Shown: positions 25,359-32,936 of the stretch, piece by piece
Layout: every line of letters starts with the position of its first letter
Position numbering within the stretch: the stretch's first letter is position 1
NCBI GenBank assembly: GCA_003278765.1
Contig: QCDK01000010.1
Coordinates: 1 to 33,198 of the forward strand
Reading direction: 5' to 3'
Length of the DNA stretch: 33,198 nt
DNA from: Prochlorococcus sp. AG-355-G23
GTDB lineage: Bacteria > Cyanobacteriota > Cyanobacteriia > PCC-6307 > Cyanobiaceae
Notes under the pieces: generated by a model
The model's database searches: none
Seen by the model: the letters and a program-made list of their open reading frames with translations, nothing else
What the model was told of the DNA's origin: nothing
Position numbers and translations under genes: made by a program

Positions 25359-26354
25359 CTAAATTACTGTTTTAAGATTTTTTTTAATGTAATCTTCTCC
25401 TCTTGTAGGATTTCCCCAAATAATTTCTCCATTTTTAAAGGAAACGCAACCCGGCCCTCCGTTTTTGATTTTTTGCAAATCTTTAATCTTTACTAAATTA
25501 ATTGGAACTTTAATGTTTCTTTTTGCCTTACTAAATAAAGCAGCTAAATCTGCAGCTATTTGAAGATCTTGTTCAGATGCTACTTTAGATGAAGACTTCA
25601 AAACTACATGACTGCCTGGTGATTCCTGAGCATGAAACCATAAATCGCCTTTTTTTGATAACTTAAAGCTTATTAAATCATTCTGCCTCATATTTCGCCC
25701 TACCTGAAGCTTCAATCCTGTGGGAGTATCAACTTGAATTGGTGAAGACTCTATCTCATATGTACTTTTCTGATCTTCTTTTTGCTTCTTGATATTGATA
25801 TTAAACTCCTTACAAATTTCTTCCATAATTTCTTCTAGTAGTTTGATTCTCATAAAAAGTTTTTCATGATTTAAAGAATTTAAATTTTCTAGAAGCGTAG
25901 TGAATTCGTCTAATCTCTCTATATTTGTTTTGTAAATACTTAATCTTTCTTTTATTAATTCTCTAGATCTCTTTAGTTTTTTTGATTTTTTATATAGTTT
26001 TTGTCCCTTTACAATATCCTGTTTTTTAATTTCATGTCCAGGTTTTTTCGCAAAACTAAATTTTATAACTCTCTCGAAATCATCTTGATCAATCGAAATT
26101 AAAGCCATATACTTTAATCCGTATCTTATTTGTTTAGAAAGTGTGCTTTCTCTTCCAATCTTTTCTGGCTTATTTATCTTTAGTATTCTTGGAGAGTCTC
26201 CATTCCATGAAACTTCTAACCATGTTTGAGAATCAACTCCTCTGAAACATAATTGAATTGTATTAGGCTCTGGTTGTTGGGCAGTCTCAAACTTTGTAGG
26301 TAGGATGTTCTTTGTCAAATAATGCAAGACAGATCTAATAGATGTAATATCCAT
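25359..26354 (-). CDS. Rqc2/RqcH-like NFACT protein, shortened by an internal gap
   Basis: A 331-aa protein (start ATG 26354; another Met lies 8 codons upstream at 26378). Bacterial Rqc2 homologues bind stalled 50S subunits and add C-terminal Ala tails; they are usually ~550-580 aa. Here residues 1-105 match the beginning of NFACT-N (TWLEVSWNGDSPRIL, FERVIKFSFAKKPG), residues ~112-190 match the second part of the coiled coil (GQKLYKKSKKLKRSRELIKER), and residues ~205-331 match NFACT-R (LQVGRNMRQNDLISF, DLWFHAQESPGSHVVLK, GGPGCVSFKNG). The second half of NFACT-N, the helix-hairpin-helix part and the first coiled-coil helix appear to be missing, without any frameshift. Confidence 0.75.
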   Translation of the reverse strand: MDITSIRSVLHYLTKNILPTKFETAQQPEPNTIQLCFRGVDSQTWLEVSWNGDSPRILKINKPEKIGRESTLSKQIRYGLKYMALISIDQDDFERVIKFSFAKKPGHEIKKQDIVKGQKLYKKSKKLKRSRELIKERLSIYKTNIERLDEFTTLLENLNSLNHEKLFMRIKLLEEIMEEICKEFNINIKKQKEDQKSTYEIESSPIQVDTPTGLKLQVGRNMRQNDLISFKLSKKGDLWFHAQESPGSHVVLKSSSKVASEQDLQIAADLAALFSKAKRNIKVPINLVKIKDLQKIKNGGPGCVSFKNGEIIWGNPTRGEDYIKKNLKTVI

Positions 26355-26427
26355 TATCTGTGGAACACCTTTTTGCATTATTTCTTTTTAATTCACAAGA
26401 TGTCTATTTTACTGTAAAAAATTTAAT

Positions 26428-26982
26428 ATGAAAAATCAAAAAAAACTTATCATCCTAACTGGACCCAGCGGGGTAGGTAAAGGAACAGTTGTTAAAGAAA
26501 TATTAGGTAAAGAAAAAAATTTTTGGCTTTCAATATCTGCAACTACTAGAAAACCTAGAGAGGGAGAGAAGGACGGAGAAAATTATTATTTCTTAAACCA
26601 AGAAAAGTTTAAAGAAATGATTGAACAAAACCTTTTCCTTGAATGGGCTCAATTTGCTGGAAACTATTATGGAACGCCTTTGTCTTCTGTTAATGAGAAA
26701 ATAAAAGAGGGATTTACCGTACTACTAGAAATTGAAGTAGAGGGTGCAAGGCAAATAAAAAATAAGTTTCCTAATTCACAGTCAATATTTTTACTTCCTC
26801 CGGATAAAGAAGAGTTAGAGAGAAGAATAAGAAATAGAGGCACAGAAAAAGAAGAGGCAATTAAAAAAAGACTCTCAAGGGCTAATTATGAGATTTCAGT
26901 ATCAAATGAATTTGATTTTTCATTAACAAATCACAATGTTGATGAAACAGCAAAAAAAATAATCAAGTTAATAAAAACTTGA
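26428..26982 (+). CDS. gmk: guanylate kinase
   Basis: A 184-aa enzyme, slightly short for the family, converting GMP to GDP with ATP. It has the P-loop GPSGVGKGT (residues 12-20), the GMP-binding region SATTRKPREGEKDGENYYFL, EWAQFAGNYYGTP, and the lid RRIRNRGTEKEEAIKKRL. It starts at the ATG at 26428, divergent from the Rqc2-like gene with a 73-bp gap. Its stop codon lies inside a bidirectional terminator-like hairpin. Confidence 0.96.
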   Translation: MKNQKKLIILTGPSGVGKGTVVKEILGKEKNFWLSISATTRKPREGEKDGENYYFLNQEKFKEMIEQNLFLEWAQFAGNYYGTPLSSVNEKIKEGFTVLLEIEVEGARQIKNKFPNSQSIFLLPPDKEELERRIRNRGTEKEEAIKKRLSRANYEISVSNEFDFSLTNHNVDETAKKIIKLIKT

Positions 26983-26989
26983 TTATTTT
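26956..26989. terminator. bidirectional intrinsic terminator between gmk and psaJ
   Basis: A perfect 14-bp stem, AAAATAATCAAGTT / AACTTGATTATTTT, encloses the 6-nt loop AATAAA. On the minus strand (psaF-psaJ) the stem runs into eight consecutive T; on the plus strand (gmk) it ends ATTTTCTATTT. It overlaps the last gmk codons and stop (26980-26982) and starts 7 bp after the psaJ stop. Confidence 0.7.
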
Positions 26990-26996
26990 CTATTTA

Positions 26997-27131
26997 TCAA
27001 CTCATTGGATGGAATAATAAATCTGGGAAAAACCTATTAAATTCAATAATTATTCCAGCTGTAAGGCTTAGCCAAATTGCTGCTACTACTGGAGCAGATC
27101 TGACAAATTTTGTGTTTAGAATTTTGAACAT
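26997..27131 (-). CDS. psaJ: photosystem I reaction centre subunit IX (PsaJ)
   Basis: A 44-aa gene, short enough to be missed by length filters. The protein begins [20 protein letters not shown], crosses the membrane once, and ends [15 protein letters not shown], the conserved PsaJ C-terminus. PsaJ binds chlorophyll and stabilises PsaF at the edge of photosystem I. The start is the ATG at 27131, 26 bp after the psaF stop, so psaF-psaJ form a dicistronic unit, as in other cyanobacteria. A strong hairpin follows. Confidence 0.95.
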   Translation of the reverse strand: MFKILNTKFVRSAPVVAAIWLSLTAGIIIEFNRFFPDLLFHPMS

Positions 27132-27157
27132 TTTTTTTGAAAGTTTTTAAAGGATGT

Positions 27158-27712
27158 TTAGCGAGGCCCATTAAGTGTAATATTGTTGTCTTTCTCTCTT
27201 AAATCTCCATTTCTACCTTGTTTATTAGCGAGAAGAGGCCATTGGGCTCCTTTTACAAGACATTTTCTGGCTAAGTCTAAGTCAATAATGATCTCAAGAT
27301 CTGCTGGATTCTTAGTCTTTTTTGATTCAATGAGATATTCTCTTCCTGACCAACCTATAATTCCAGCAATGTAAATGAACAATACTCCGGGAATAAGTAA
27401 ATCTCCTTCATGACCTCTATTTAGAAGGGCCCCCCAAGGCTCAAGAGGAGGTCCAATTATTAAATGAGGAAGACCATCATCTCCGCATGATGCTTTTCCA
27501 TATCTTTCAAATCTTGCTATGTCTTTTTGAGTAGTTGCAGAATTTGCTCTCTCAATGAATTTAGGATTTTCAGAGCATTTTGTGAGGGCTGAAGCGGTAT
27601 ATTCTGTGCTAGCTCTATCAGCGTTTAAGGCAGGCCCATTTGCAGCTAGAGCAATTGGAGTAATTCCGAGGAACAGAAAAACTGAGGTTATGATTGAAAA
27701 AAAGAATTTCAT
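27158..27712 (-). CDS. psaF: photosystem I reaction centre subunit III (PsaF)
   Basis: A 184-aa precursor. The signal peptide (MKFFFSIITSVFLFLGITPIA) ends around ALA at residues 21-23. The lumenal part has two conserved cysteines (LTKCSENPKF, KASCGDDGLPHLI), followed by GPPLEPWGALLNRGHEGDLL and the membrane helix (GVLFIYIAGIIGWSGREYL). It contributes to the lumenal donor-docking side of photosystem I. The ATG at 27712 is used; the TTG at 27721 would add three residues only. It is divergent from tsaD across 74 bp and precedes psaJ. Confidence 0.97.
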   Translation of the reverse strand: MKFFFSIITSVFLFLGITPIALAANGPALNADRASTEYTASALTKCSENPKFIERANSATTQKDIARFERYGKASCGDDGLPHLIIGPPLEPWGALLNRGHEGDLLIPGVLFIYIAGIIGWSGREYLIESKKTKNPADLEIIIDLDLARKCLVKGAQWPLLANKQGRNGDLREKDNNITLNGPR

Positions 27713-27731
27713 AAGTTGCAATCTTTAATTC

Positions 27732-27737
27732 CTTATA
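27732..27737 (-). promoter_or_regulatory. candidate psaF-psaJ -10 box
   Basis: TATAAG on the minus strand, 19 bp upstream of the psaF ATG, gives a very short predicted leader. No clear -35 or RpaB (HLR1)-type direct repeat is seen. Confidence 0.35.
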
Positions 27738-27786
27738 GTGTGTTAATTAAGAAATTAATATTAAAATAGAACAAGTTGAATCAAAA

Positions 27787-28857
27787 ATGCATAAAGTTTT
27801 AGCTATTGAAACAAGTTGTGATGAGACATCTGTCTCAATAGTTTCTAATATTGGCGATACTTTCAGAATACATTCAAATATAATAGCCTCTCAAATTGAA
27901 GATCATTCAAAATGGGGAGGAGTTGTGCCTGAACTTGCAGCTAGAAAGCATTTAGAATTATTACCTTTTGTTTTAGATAAGGCACTAGAAGAAGCAAAAA
28001 TTAAAATTGAGGAAGTGGATTATATTGCGTCAACTGTAGCTCCTGGATTAGTTGGTTGTTTACGAGTTGGCTCTATAACTGCAAGATCACTTTGCATGTT
28101 ACATTCAAAACCATTTTTGGGGATTCATCATTTGGAGGGGCATTTATCTTCAATTCTATTTTCTGAAAACTATCCAAAGAAACCTTTTCTTACATTACTT
28201 GTTAGCGGCGGGCATACTGAATTGATAAAGGTAGATGATAGTAGGGGGATGCAAAGACTTGGGAAAAGTTTTGATGATGCTGCTGGAGAAGCCTTTGATA
28301 AAGTTGGCAGACTATTAGGACTTAGTTATCCAGGAGGACCAGCAATTGAAAAGATTGCTAAAAATGGGGACCCAATGAAATTTAAATTACCAAAATGTAA
28401 GATCTCTGATAAAAAAGGTGGATTTCTTAAATATGATTTCTCTTTTAGTGGTTTAAAAACTGCTGTATTAAGATTAGTTGAGAGAATTAATTTGGCTGGG
28501 AAGACCGTTCCAATTCCAGATATTGCTGCAAGTTTTGAGAGAGTAGTGGCAGAGGTCTTAGTAGAGAGAACAATAAAATGCGCAGAAGATCATAGCTTAG
28601 ATAACGTAGTTGTGGTTGGGGGAGTAGCTGCTAACAATACATTAAGAAAAATGATGATTAGTGAAGCTAGTAAAAAATCTATTAAAGTTCATTTAGCGCC
28701 TCTAGATCTTTGCACAGATAATGCGGCAATGATTGGAGCGGCGGCGTTGTTCAGAATCAAATTTAAGGATCATTTAAGTTCTCTTAAATTAGGTGTCGCA
28801 GGAAGACTATCAATTGAACAAGCAAATACCCTTTATGCAGAAAACCCTCCTTTCTAA
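27787..28857 (+). CDS. tsaD: tRNA N6-adenosine threonylcarbamoyltransferase
   Basis: A 356-aa protein of the Kae1/TsaD family, which transfers threonylcarbamoyl to A37 of ANN-decoding tRNAs. Family motifs are AIETSCDETSVSIV at the N-terminus, HSKWGGVVPELAARKH, the metal-binding HHLEGHLSS, VSGGHTELI, GEAFDKVGRLLGLSYPGGP and VVGGVAANNTLR. It starts at the ATG at 27787, divergent from psaF. The hli gene starts 5 bp after its stop, so the two are probably co-transcribed. Confidence 0.96.
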   Translation: MHKVLAIETSCDETSVSIVSNIGDTFRIHSNIIASQIEDHSKWGGVVPELAARKHLELLPFVLDKALEEAKIKIEEVDYIASTVAPGLVGCLRVGSITARSLCMLHSKPFLGIHHLEGHLSSILFSENYPKKPFLTLLVSGGHTELIKVDDSRGMQRLGKSFDDAAGEAFDKVGRLLGLSYPGGPAIEKIAKNGDPMKFKLPKCKISDKKGGFLKYDFSFSGLKTAVLRLVERINLAGKTVPIPDIAASFERVVAEVLVERTIKCAEDHSLDNVVVVGGVAANNTLRKMMISEASKKSIKVHLAPLDLCTDNAAMIGAAALFRIKFKDHLSSLKLGVAGRLSIEQANTLYAENPPF

Positions 28858-28862
28858 TTTCA

Positions 28863-29039
28863 ATGAACAAACAACCTAAAATCGAGATTAAAGAGACAAA
28901 AAACTTCGTTGATAAAAAGGAATTGAATTTGTGGAAAAGAGGTTTTACCCCTCAAGCCGAAATATGGAATGGAAGGATGGCAACTGTTGGTATAGGAATT
29001 ATTTTTATAATAATTGCTTTAATAAGCCAGTTTTCTTAA
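28863..29039 (+). CDS. hli: high-light-inducible protein (Hlip/Scp)
   Basis: A 58-aa one-helix member of the light-harvesting superfamily. The chlorophyll-binding helix is FTPQAEIWNGRMATVGIGII, with the Glu-x2-Asn-Gly-Arg signature (AEIWNGR), preceded by a charged N-terminus (KIEIKETKNF, KKELNLWKRG) and ending in a hydrophobic tail (IALISQFS). Hlips bind chlorophyll and carotenoid and protect photosystem assembly intermediates in excess light. The ATG at 28863 is 5 bp after tsaD, so expression may depend on tsaD read-through or an internal promoter. Confidence 0.93.
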   Translation: MNKQPKIEIKETKNFVDKKELNLWKRGFTPQAEIWNGRMATVGIGIIFIIIALISQFS

Positions 29040-29058
29040 TAGAAATAAAATTAATTTT

Positions 29059-29102
29059 CTTAAAAGTATTTTTGAAAGAATTTTTAAAATACTCTTGTTA
29101 AG
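29059..29102 (+). other. stem-loop downstream of hli
   Basis: A perfect 8-bp stem AGTATTTT (29065-29072) / AAAATACT (29086-29093) with a 13-nt loop extends outwards with mismatches to CTTA/TAAG. There is no U-tract after it, so it is not a standard terminator; it may protect the hli mRNA 3' end. Confidence 0.4.
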
Positions 29103-29200
29103 CCGATGAATTAAATTAAAAAGTATTGTTTTTATTGGACTAGAGATAAGATTGTTGATTTAATCAAAATAATGAATGTTTTTATTATTTATAATTTTAT

Positions 29201-30406
29201 ATGACGCCTGAAAGGCTTGGATTACTTTGGGGGATAACTGTATTTGCAGGAGCTTGCGCTCGATTATTTTCTTCTTTTACAGGATTCCCAAGTGTTGTTA
29301 TTTTATTGCTTTCTGGATTATTAATTGGAAGATCAGGATTGGGACTTGTTGAGCCTTTAGATCTCGGACAAGGGCTTGAAACTATTGTGGGGCTTTTGGT
29401 CTGTTTAGTTCTTTTTGAAGGGGGATTAAATTTAAAACTGCCTGAGGGGAATATAAGAAATACTGTTTTAAAAATTTCATTGGTAAGACTTTTTATTTCA
29501 TTATCAGCTGGAATTTTCATTGCTCATTTGCTGGCTGGCCTCTCATGGCAAGTCGCAGGAATATATAGTGCCATAGTTCTAGCGACTGGACCAACAGTTG
29601 TCTCTCCATTAGTGGAACAAATAAAATTAGCTTCCCCACTCTCGGAAGTTTTAAAAGCTGAGGGGTTGCTGCTTGAACCAATTGGTGCGGTACTAGCATT
29701 ACTTCTTTTAGAATTGACTTTAGGAGATCTTCGTGGGATTAACGATGTATTTATAGCATTAATGCAAAGATTAGGGGGAGGAGTTTTGATCGGATTAAGT
29801 GCAGGATGGTTACTATCAGAAATTTTAAAAAAAATAAAAAATGAAGCCTCATTTGGTATAGAGCTTCAAGTTACTCTTGGATTTATTTTCCTGGTGTATG
29901 GAATTTGCGAATATTTTTTACCAGAATCAGGCTTGCCGGCTTCAGTTGCGGCAGGTTTTATTGTAGGCAAAAGAGAAGTCATAGATAAGGAGAGATTGGA
30001 TAATCTAATAGGTGAATTAGCTCAATTAGCAATAACAGTTCTTTTCCCTCTTTTGGCCGCTGACGTTTCTTGGGGTGAATTAAGTCCGCTAGGCTGGGGA
30101 GGGGTTGTTTGCGTTTTTATGTTGATGGTAATTGTTCGCCCTATCTCTATCTGGATAGCAACTATGGGGGGAGACTTGAACTTAAAAGAAAAAATATTTT
30201 TAGCCTGGTTAGCCCCAAGAGGTATTGTTACTGCAGCTGTGGCTTCTCTTTTTTCTATCAGATTAGAGCAGGCTGGTATCCTTGGGGCTGGCCGTTTACA
30301 AGGTTTAGTTTTTCTTACTATTTTGATGACAGTAGGAATACAAGGACTTTCAGCTAAACCTTTGGTAAATAGACTTAAATTAGGCCAAAAAAATAATTTT
30401 GATTGA
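29201..30406 (+). CDS. CPA1-family cation/proton antiporter (NhaP-like)
   Basis: A 401-aa membrane protein with about 12 helices. Characteristic segments are GFPSVVILLLSGLLIGRSGLG, CLVLFEGGLNLKL, the LATGPTVVSPLVEQ unwound-helix segment (residues 127-140), AEGLLLEPIGAVLA (153-166) and the late WLAPRGIVTAAVASLF. It should exchange Na+ or K+ for H+. The acidic residue at the usual ion-binding position of the fifth helix appears as Glu159 where most relatives have Asp. It starts at the ATG at 29201. The stop abuts the convergent gltX stop with no spacer. Confidence 0.88.
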   Translation: MTPERLGLLWGITVFAGACARLFSSFTGFPSVVILLLSGLLIGRSGLGLVEPLDLGQGLETIVGLLVCLVLFEGGLNLKLPEGNIRNTVLKISLVRLFISLSAGIFIAHLLAGLSWQVAGIYSAIVLATGPTVVSPLVEQIKLASPLSEVLKAEGLLLEPIGAVLALLLLELTLGDLRGINDVFIALMQRLGGGVLIGLSAGWLLSEILKKIKNEASFGIELQVTLGFIFLVYGICEYFLPESGLPASVAAGFIVGKREVIDKERLDNLIGELAQLAITVLFPLLAADVSWGELSPLGWGGVVCVFMLMVIVRPISIWIATMGGDLNLKEKIFLAWLAPRGIVTAAVASLFSIRLEQAGILGAGRLQGLVFLTILMTVGIQGLSAKPLVNRLKLGQKNNFD

Positions 30407-31837
30407 TTAAAGACATCTTTCAATTCGAGTTCTATCAGTTTTACTCTCTGCGAAAAGCTCCCAACTTTGAATTAAATCTGGCCCACTGAGAGATCCAAAA
30501 AAGGCTACTCTTAATGACTTCATTAATATCCCTTTTTTAATATTATGCTTTTTTGAGATTTCGTTTATTATTTCTTTAGCTTTCTCTTTATTTAGTTTTA
30601 TAGTATTTTGCTCAATTAAATAATTTAAAATTAGTTTTAAAGATAATTTGCTTTCCCGGTTTTCCAGAAAATCTTGACCTTCTTTTTGAATTGTAGGTAT
30701 TAAGAAAAATGGTTTTGATTGATCAATTGAATCTTTTAAAAGAGTCATAGAGTCTCTAATCAAAATTGCTAATTTATTAGCCCATTCTTGAGATGGCGGT
30801 TCCCAACCATTGTCATCCCAGTATTTTCTCATGATTTCAATTAACTTTATTGATTCCAAATTTTTTATATATTGAGAATTAATCCAGTTGAGTTTTTCCC
30901 AACTAAATTTGGCTCCAGATTTATTTATTTCTGATAAGTCAAAAATTTCAGATATTTCTTCAAGTGAAAGTATTTCTTTGTCGGCAGATTTTGGAGACCA
31001 ACCTAAAAATGCCATATAGTTCGATAGGGCTTCAGGTAAATATCCCATTTCTCTAAATTCGTCGATTGAAGTAACGCAATCTCTCTTAGATAATTTTTTT
31101 CCTTCGCTATTTAGTATTAAGGGCGTATGCGAAAAAGTTGGTAAATTAAAATTTAATGCTTTATAAATCAATATTTGCTTTGCAGTGTTTGAGATATGGT
31201 CTTCGCCCCTTACAACGTGAGTAATATTCATAAAATTATCATCAACTACAACTGCAAGATTATACAAAGGATCACCAATCTCATATCCCTTAGCCCTTCT
31301 TGATAAAACTAAATCACCGCCCAAATCCTTCCCTTGCCATTTGATTTCGCCTCTTATCTGATCTACCCATTTAATATCAATTTTTTCATCAATCTTAAAT
31401 CTTATTACTGAAGTCCGCCCTTGGGATATGAATGTTTCTATTTCTTCTTTTGAAAGACTTCTGTGTCTATTATCATGCTTTGGAGGTAGTCCTTTCTTTT
31501 TTTGTTCTTCTCTTAATTCAGATATTTCATCTTCTGAGGTAAAGCACCTATATGCAGCTCCACATTCCAATAGTTTTTTGATATGACTTTTGTGAATCGA
31601 AATTCGTTCACTTTGCTTTAAAGGTTCTTCATCCCATTTAAGTCCAAGCCATTTCAATCCCTCTAATATATTTTTTGTATATTCGGTTTTAGATCGAAGA
31701 AAATCTGTATCTTCTATTCTAATAAGAAATTTTCCACCTATTTTTTGTGCATACAACCAATTGAATAGTGCTGTTCGCGCTGTCCCAATATGAAATAAAC
31801 CAGTTGGACTCGGGGCTAGTCTTAAACGTTTTTCCAA
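30407..31837 (-). CDS. gltX: glutamyl-tRNA synthetase
   Basis: A 476-aa class I synthetase. The N-terminal RLAPSPTGLFHIGTART contains the HIGH-type motif; KKLSKRD is the KMSKS-type motif; FLIRIEDTD and HVVRGEDHISNT are typical catalytic-core segments. Cyanobacteria use a non-discriminating GluRS that also charges tRNA-Gln, and the product Glu-tRNA feeds tetrapyrrole synthesis. Translation starts at TTG 31837 (MEKRLRLAPSPTG); there is no ATG between the upstream tRNA-Asp gene (17 bp away) and the conserved motif. Confidence 0.96.
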   Translation of the reverse strand: MEKRLRLAPSPTGLFHIGTARTALFNWLYAQKIGGKFLIRIEDTDFLRSKTEYTKNILEGLKWLGLKWDEEPLKQSERISIHKSHIKKLLECGAAYRCFTSEDEISELREEQKKKGLPPKHDNRHRSLSKEEIETFISQGRTSVIRFKIDEKIDIKWVDQIRGEIKWQGKDLGGDLVLSRRAKGYEIGDPLYNLAVVVDDNFMNITHVVRGEDHISNTAKQILIYKALNFNLPTFSHTPLILNSEGKKLSKRDCVTSIDEFREMGYLPEALSNYMAFLGWSPKSADKEILSLEEISEIFDLSEINKSGAKFSWEKLNWINSQYIKNLESIKLIEIMRKYWDDNGWEPPSQEWANKLAILIRDSMTLLKDSIDQSKPFFLIPTIQKEGQDFLENRESKLSLKLILNYLIEQNTIKLNKEKAKEIINEISKKHNIKKGILMKSLRVAFFGSLSGPDLIQSWELFAESKTDRTRIERCL

Positions 31838-31854
31838 ATTTCTTTTAGAAAAAA

Positions 31855-31928
31855 CGGGACCGACGGGATTCGAACCCGCAACTTCCGCCGTGACAGGGCG
31901 GTGCTCTAACCAGTTGAACTACGGTCCC
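31855..31928 (-). tRNA. tRNA-Asp (anticodon GTC)
   Basis: A 74-nt cloverleaf with acceptor stem GGGACCG/CGGUCCC plus discriminator G, D-arm AGUUCAACUGGUUAGAGC, anticodon loop CUGUCAC (GTC at 31892-31894) and T-loop GGUUCGAAUCC. CCA is not encoded. It lies 17 bp upstream of gltX on the same strand. Confidence 0.97.
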
Positions 31929-31936
31929 AGATTTTT

Positions 31937-31956
31937 GTTCTAAATTTATTTAGAAC
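31937..31956. other. 20-bp perfect palindrome upstream of tRNA-Asp
   Basis: GTTCTAAAT-TT-ATTTAGAAC, a 9-bp perfect inverted repeat, 8 bp from the tRNA-Asp 5' end. There is no T-run on either side long enough for a clear terminator. It could be a leader hairpin, an operator or chance in AT-rich DNA. Confidence 0.5.
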
Positions 31957-32077
31957 TTCATTCTTAAAATTATCAGATCATAATACTTAATTAATGGTGT
32001 TGTAATAAAAAAATTTTATTAATTTGAGGATTTACAGAAATAGTTAGTTTTACTGCCGCTTGAATGTAAACAACTAT

Positions 32078-32272
32078 TTATTTTTGAGGTCTAAAACCAG
32101 CAGGTTCTATCAACCTAACTTGGTTGCCCCTAGCGGTAAATTCTCTACCTTGGTCACTTTGTACTACAACTCTCCCACCAGATTTAACTCTGATGACTCT
32201 TGCACGAACCCATCCTAAAGCTGCTGATTCTAGGACTTTAACTACGTCCCCAGGTTGAAGATCTAACTCCAT
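32078..32272 (-). CDS. small basic 64-aa protein with SH3/KOW-like beta character
   Basis: A 64-aa protein predicted to be all beta: MELDLQPGDVVKVLESA, then GWVRARVIRVKSGGRVVVQS, QGREFTARGNQVRLIEPAG. The alternating hydrophobic strands with Gly turns and net positive charge resemble small SH3/KOW-type RNA- or ribosome-associated folds, but I cannot assign a family. Its codons are unusually GC-rich for this window (about 45% G+C over 32101-32220). It starts at the ATG at 32272, between tRNA-Trp (35 bp upstream) and tRNA-Asp, downstream of rplS, all on the same strand. Confidence 0.75.
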   Translation of the reverse strand: MELDLQPGDVVKVLESAALGWVRARVIRVKSGGRVVVQSDQGREFTARGNQVRLIEPAGFRPQK

Positions 32273-32307
32273 CTTATGAAAAAATGATTTACATAATGTT
32301 GATCAAA

Positions 32308-32380
32308 CGCGTCGTGGAGGACTTGAACCCCCGACATCAGGTTTTGGAGACCTGCGTTCTACCAACTGAACTAACGACGC
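32308..32380 (-). tRNA. tRNA-Trp (anticodon CCA)
   Basis: A 73-nt cloverleaf with a 7-bp acceptor stem GCGUCGU/ACGACGC and discriminator G, D-arm AGUUCAGUUGGUAGAAC, anticodon stem CAGGU with loop CUCCAAA (CCA at 32345-32347) and T-arm GGGGGUUCAAGUCCUCC. CCA end not encoded. It lies 53 bp downstream of rplS. Confidence 0.97.
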
Positions 32381-32433
32381 ATTTAAATGATTATAAGCGC
32401 CTTTGCGACCAATAAGTTGATTAATTTACAACT

Positions 32434-32913
32434 TTATCGATCGAAGCGTTGTTTTACGCGTGTAGCTTTTCCTACTCTATCTCTCAGATAGAATAACTTA
32501 GCCCTTCTTACTTTACCTCTACGTTCAACTTTTAGAGAGGCAACCTGTGGACTATGTAGCATAAATACTCTTTCTACACCTATACCCTGAAAAATTCTTC
32601 TAACTGTAATAGTCTGATTAATTCCTCCATGCCTTTTCGCTATGACAACACCTTCATAAGGTTGGACTCTTTCTTTATTACCCTCTGTAATTTTTACTCC
32701 AACTTTAACAGTGTCACCAACATAAATTTCTGGTAATTCTTTTTTTAATTGTTCGTTCTCAAATTCCTTAATAAGATTGGATGCGCTTAAGGTTTGCGTA
32801 GTCTCAGAACCCGTATTTCCCCCTTTTTGTTCAACTGATACATCAACTGATGCGTCAGCTTTAATAACGGTTTCTAAATCTTTCTCTTGTTTCTCTTTGG
32901 CCATTTTGGTCAT
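32434..32913 (-). CDS. rplS: 50S ribosomal protein L19
   Basis: A 159-aa protein. The C-terminal ~115 residues are standard L19: [53 protein letters not shown] and the terminal [15 protein letters not shown]. The first ~42 residues are an acidic, Gln/Ser/Thr-rich extension absent from E. coli L19 and probably disordered, as in several cyanobacteria. Two close ATGs exist (32913 and 32904); either is possible. L19 sits at the 30S-50S interface. The gene begins 23 bp downstream of the PepSY-type gene stop and precedes tRNA-Trp. Confidence 0.96.
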   Translation of the reverse strand: MTKMAKEKQEKDLETVIKADASVDVSVEQKGGNTGSETTQTLSASNLIKEFENEQLKKELPEIYVGDTVKVGVKITEGNKERVQPYEGVVIAKRHGGINQTITVRRIFQGIGVERVFMLHSPQVASLKVERRGKVRRAKLFYLRDRVGKATRVKQRFDR

Positions 32914-32936
32914 TATTATCCTACAAGTTCTATATC

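Noticed and set aside
29172..29204. 10-codon frame ending in an ATGA overlap with the antiporter gene, as a leader peptide
   Set aside because: There is no ribosome binding site and the sequence is simple AT-rich; nothing distinguishes it from chance.
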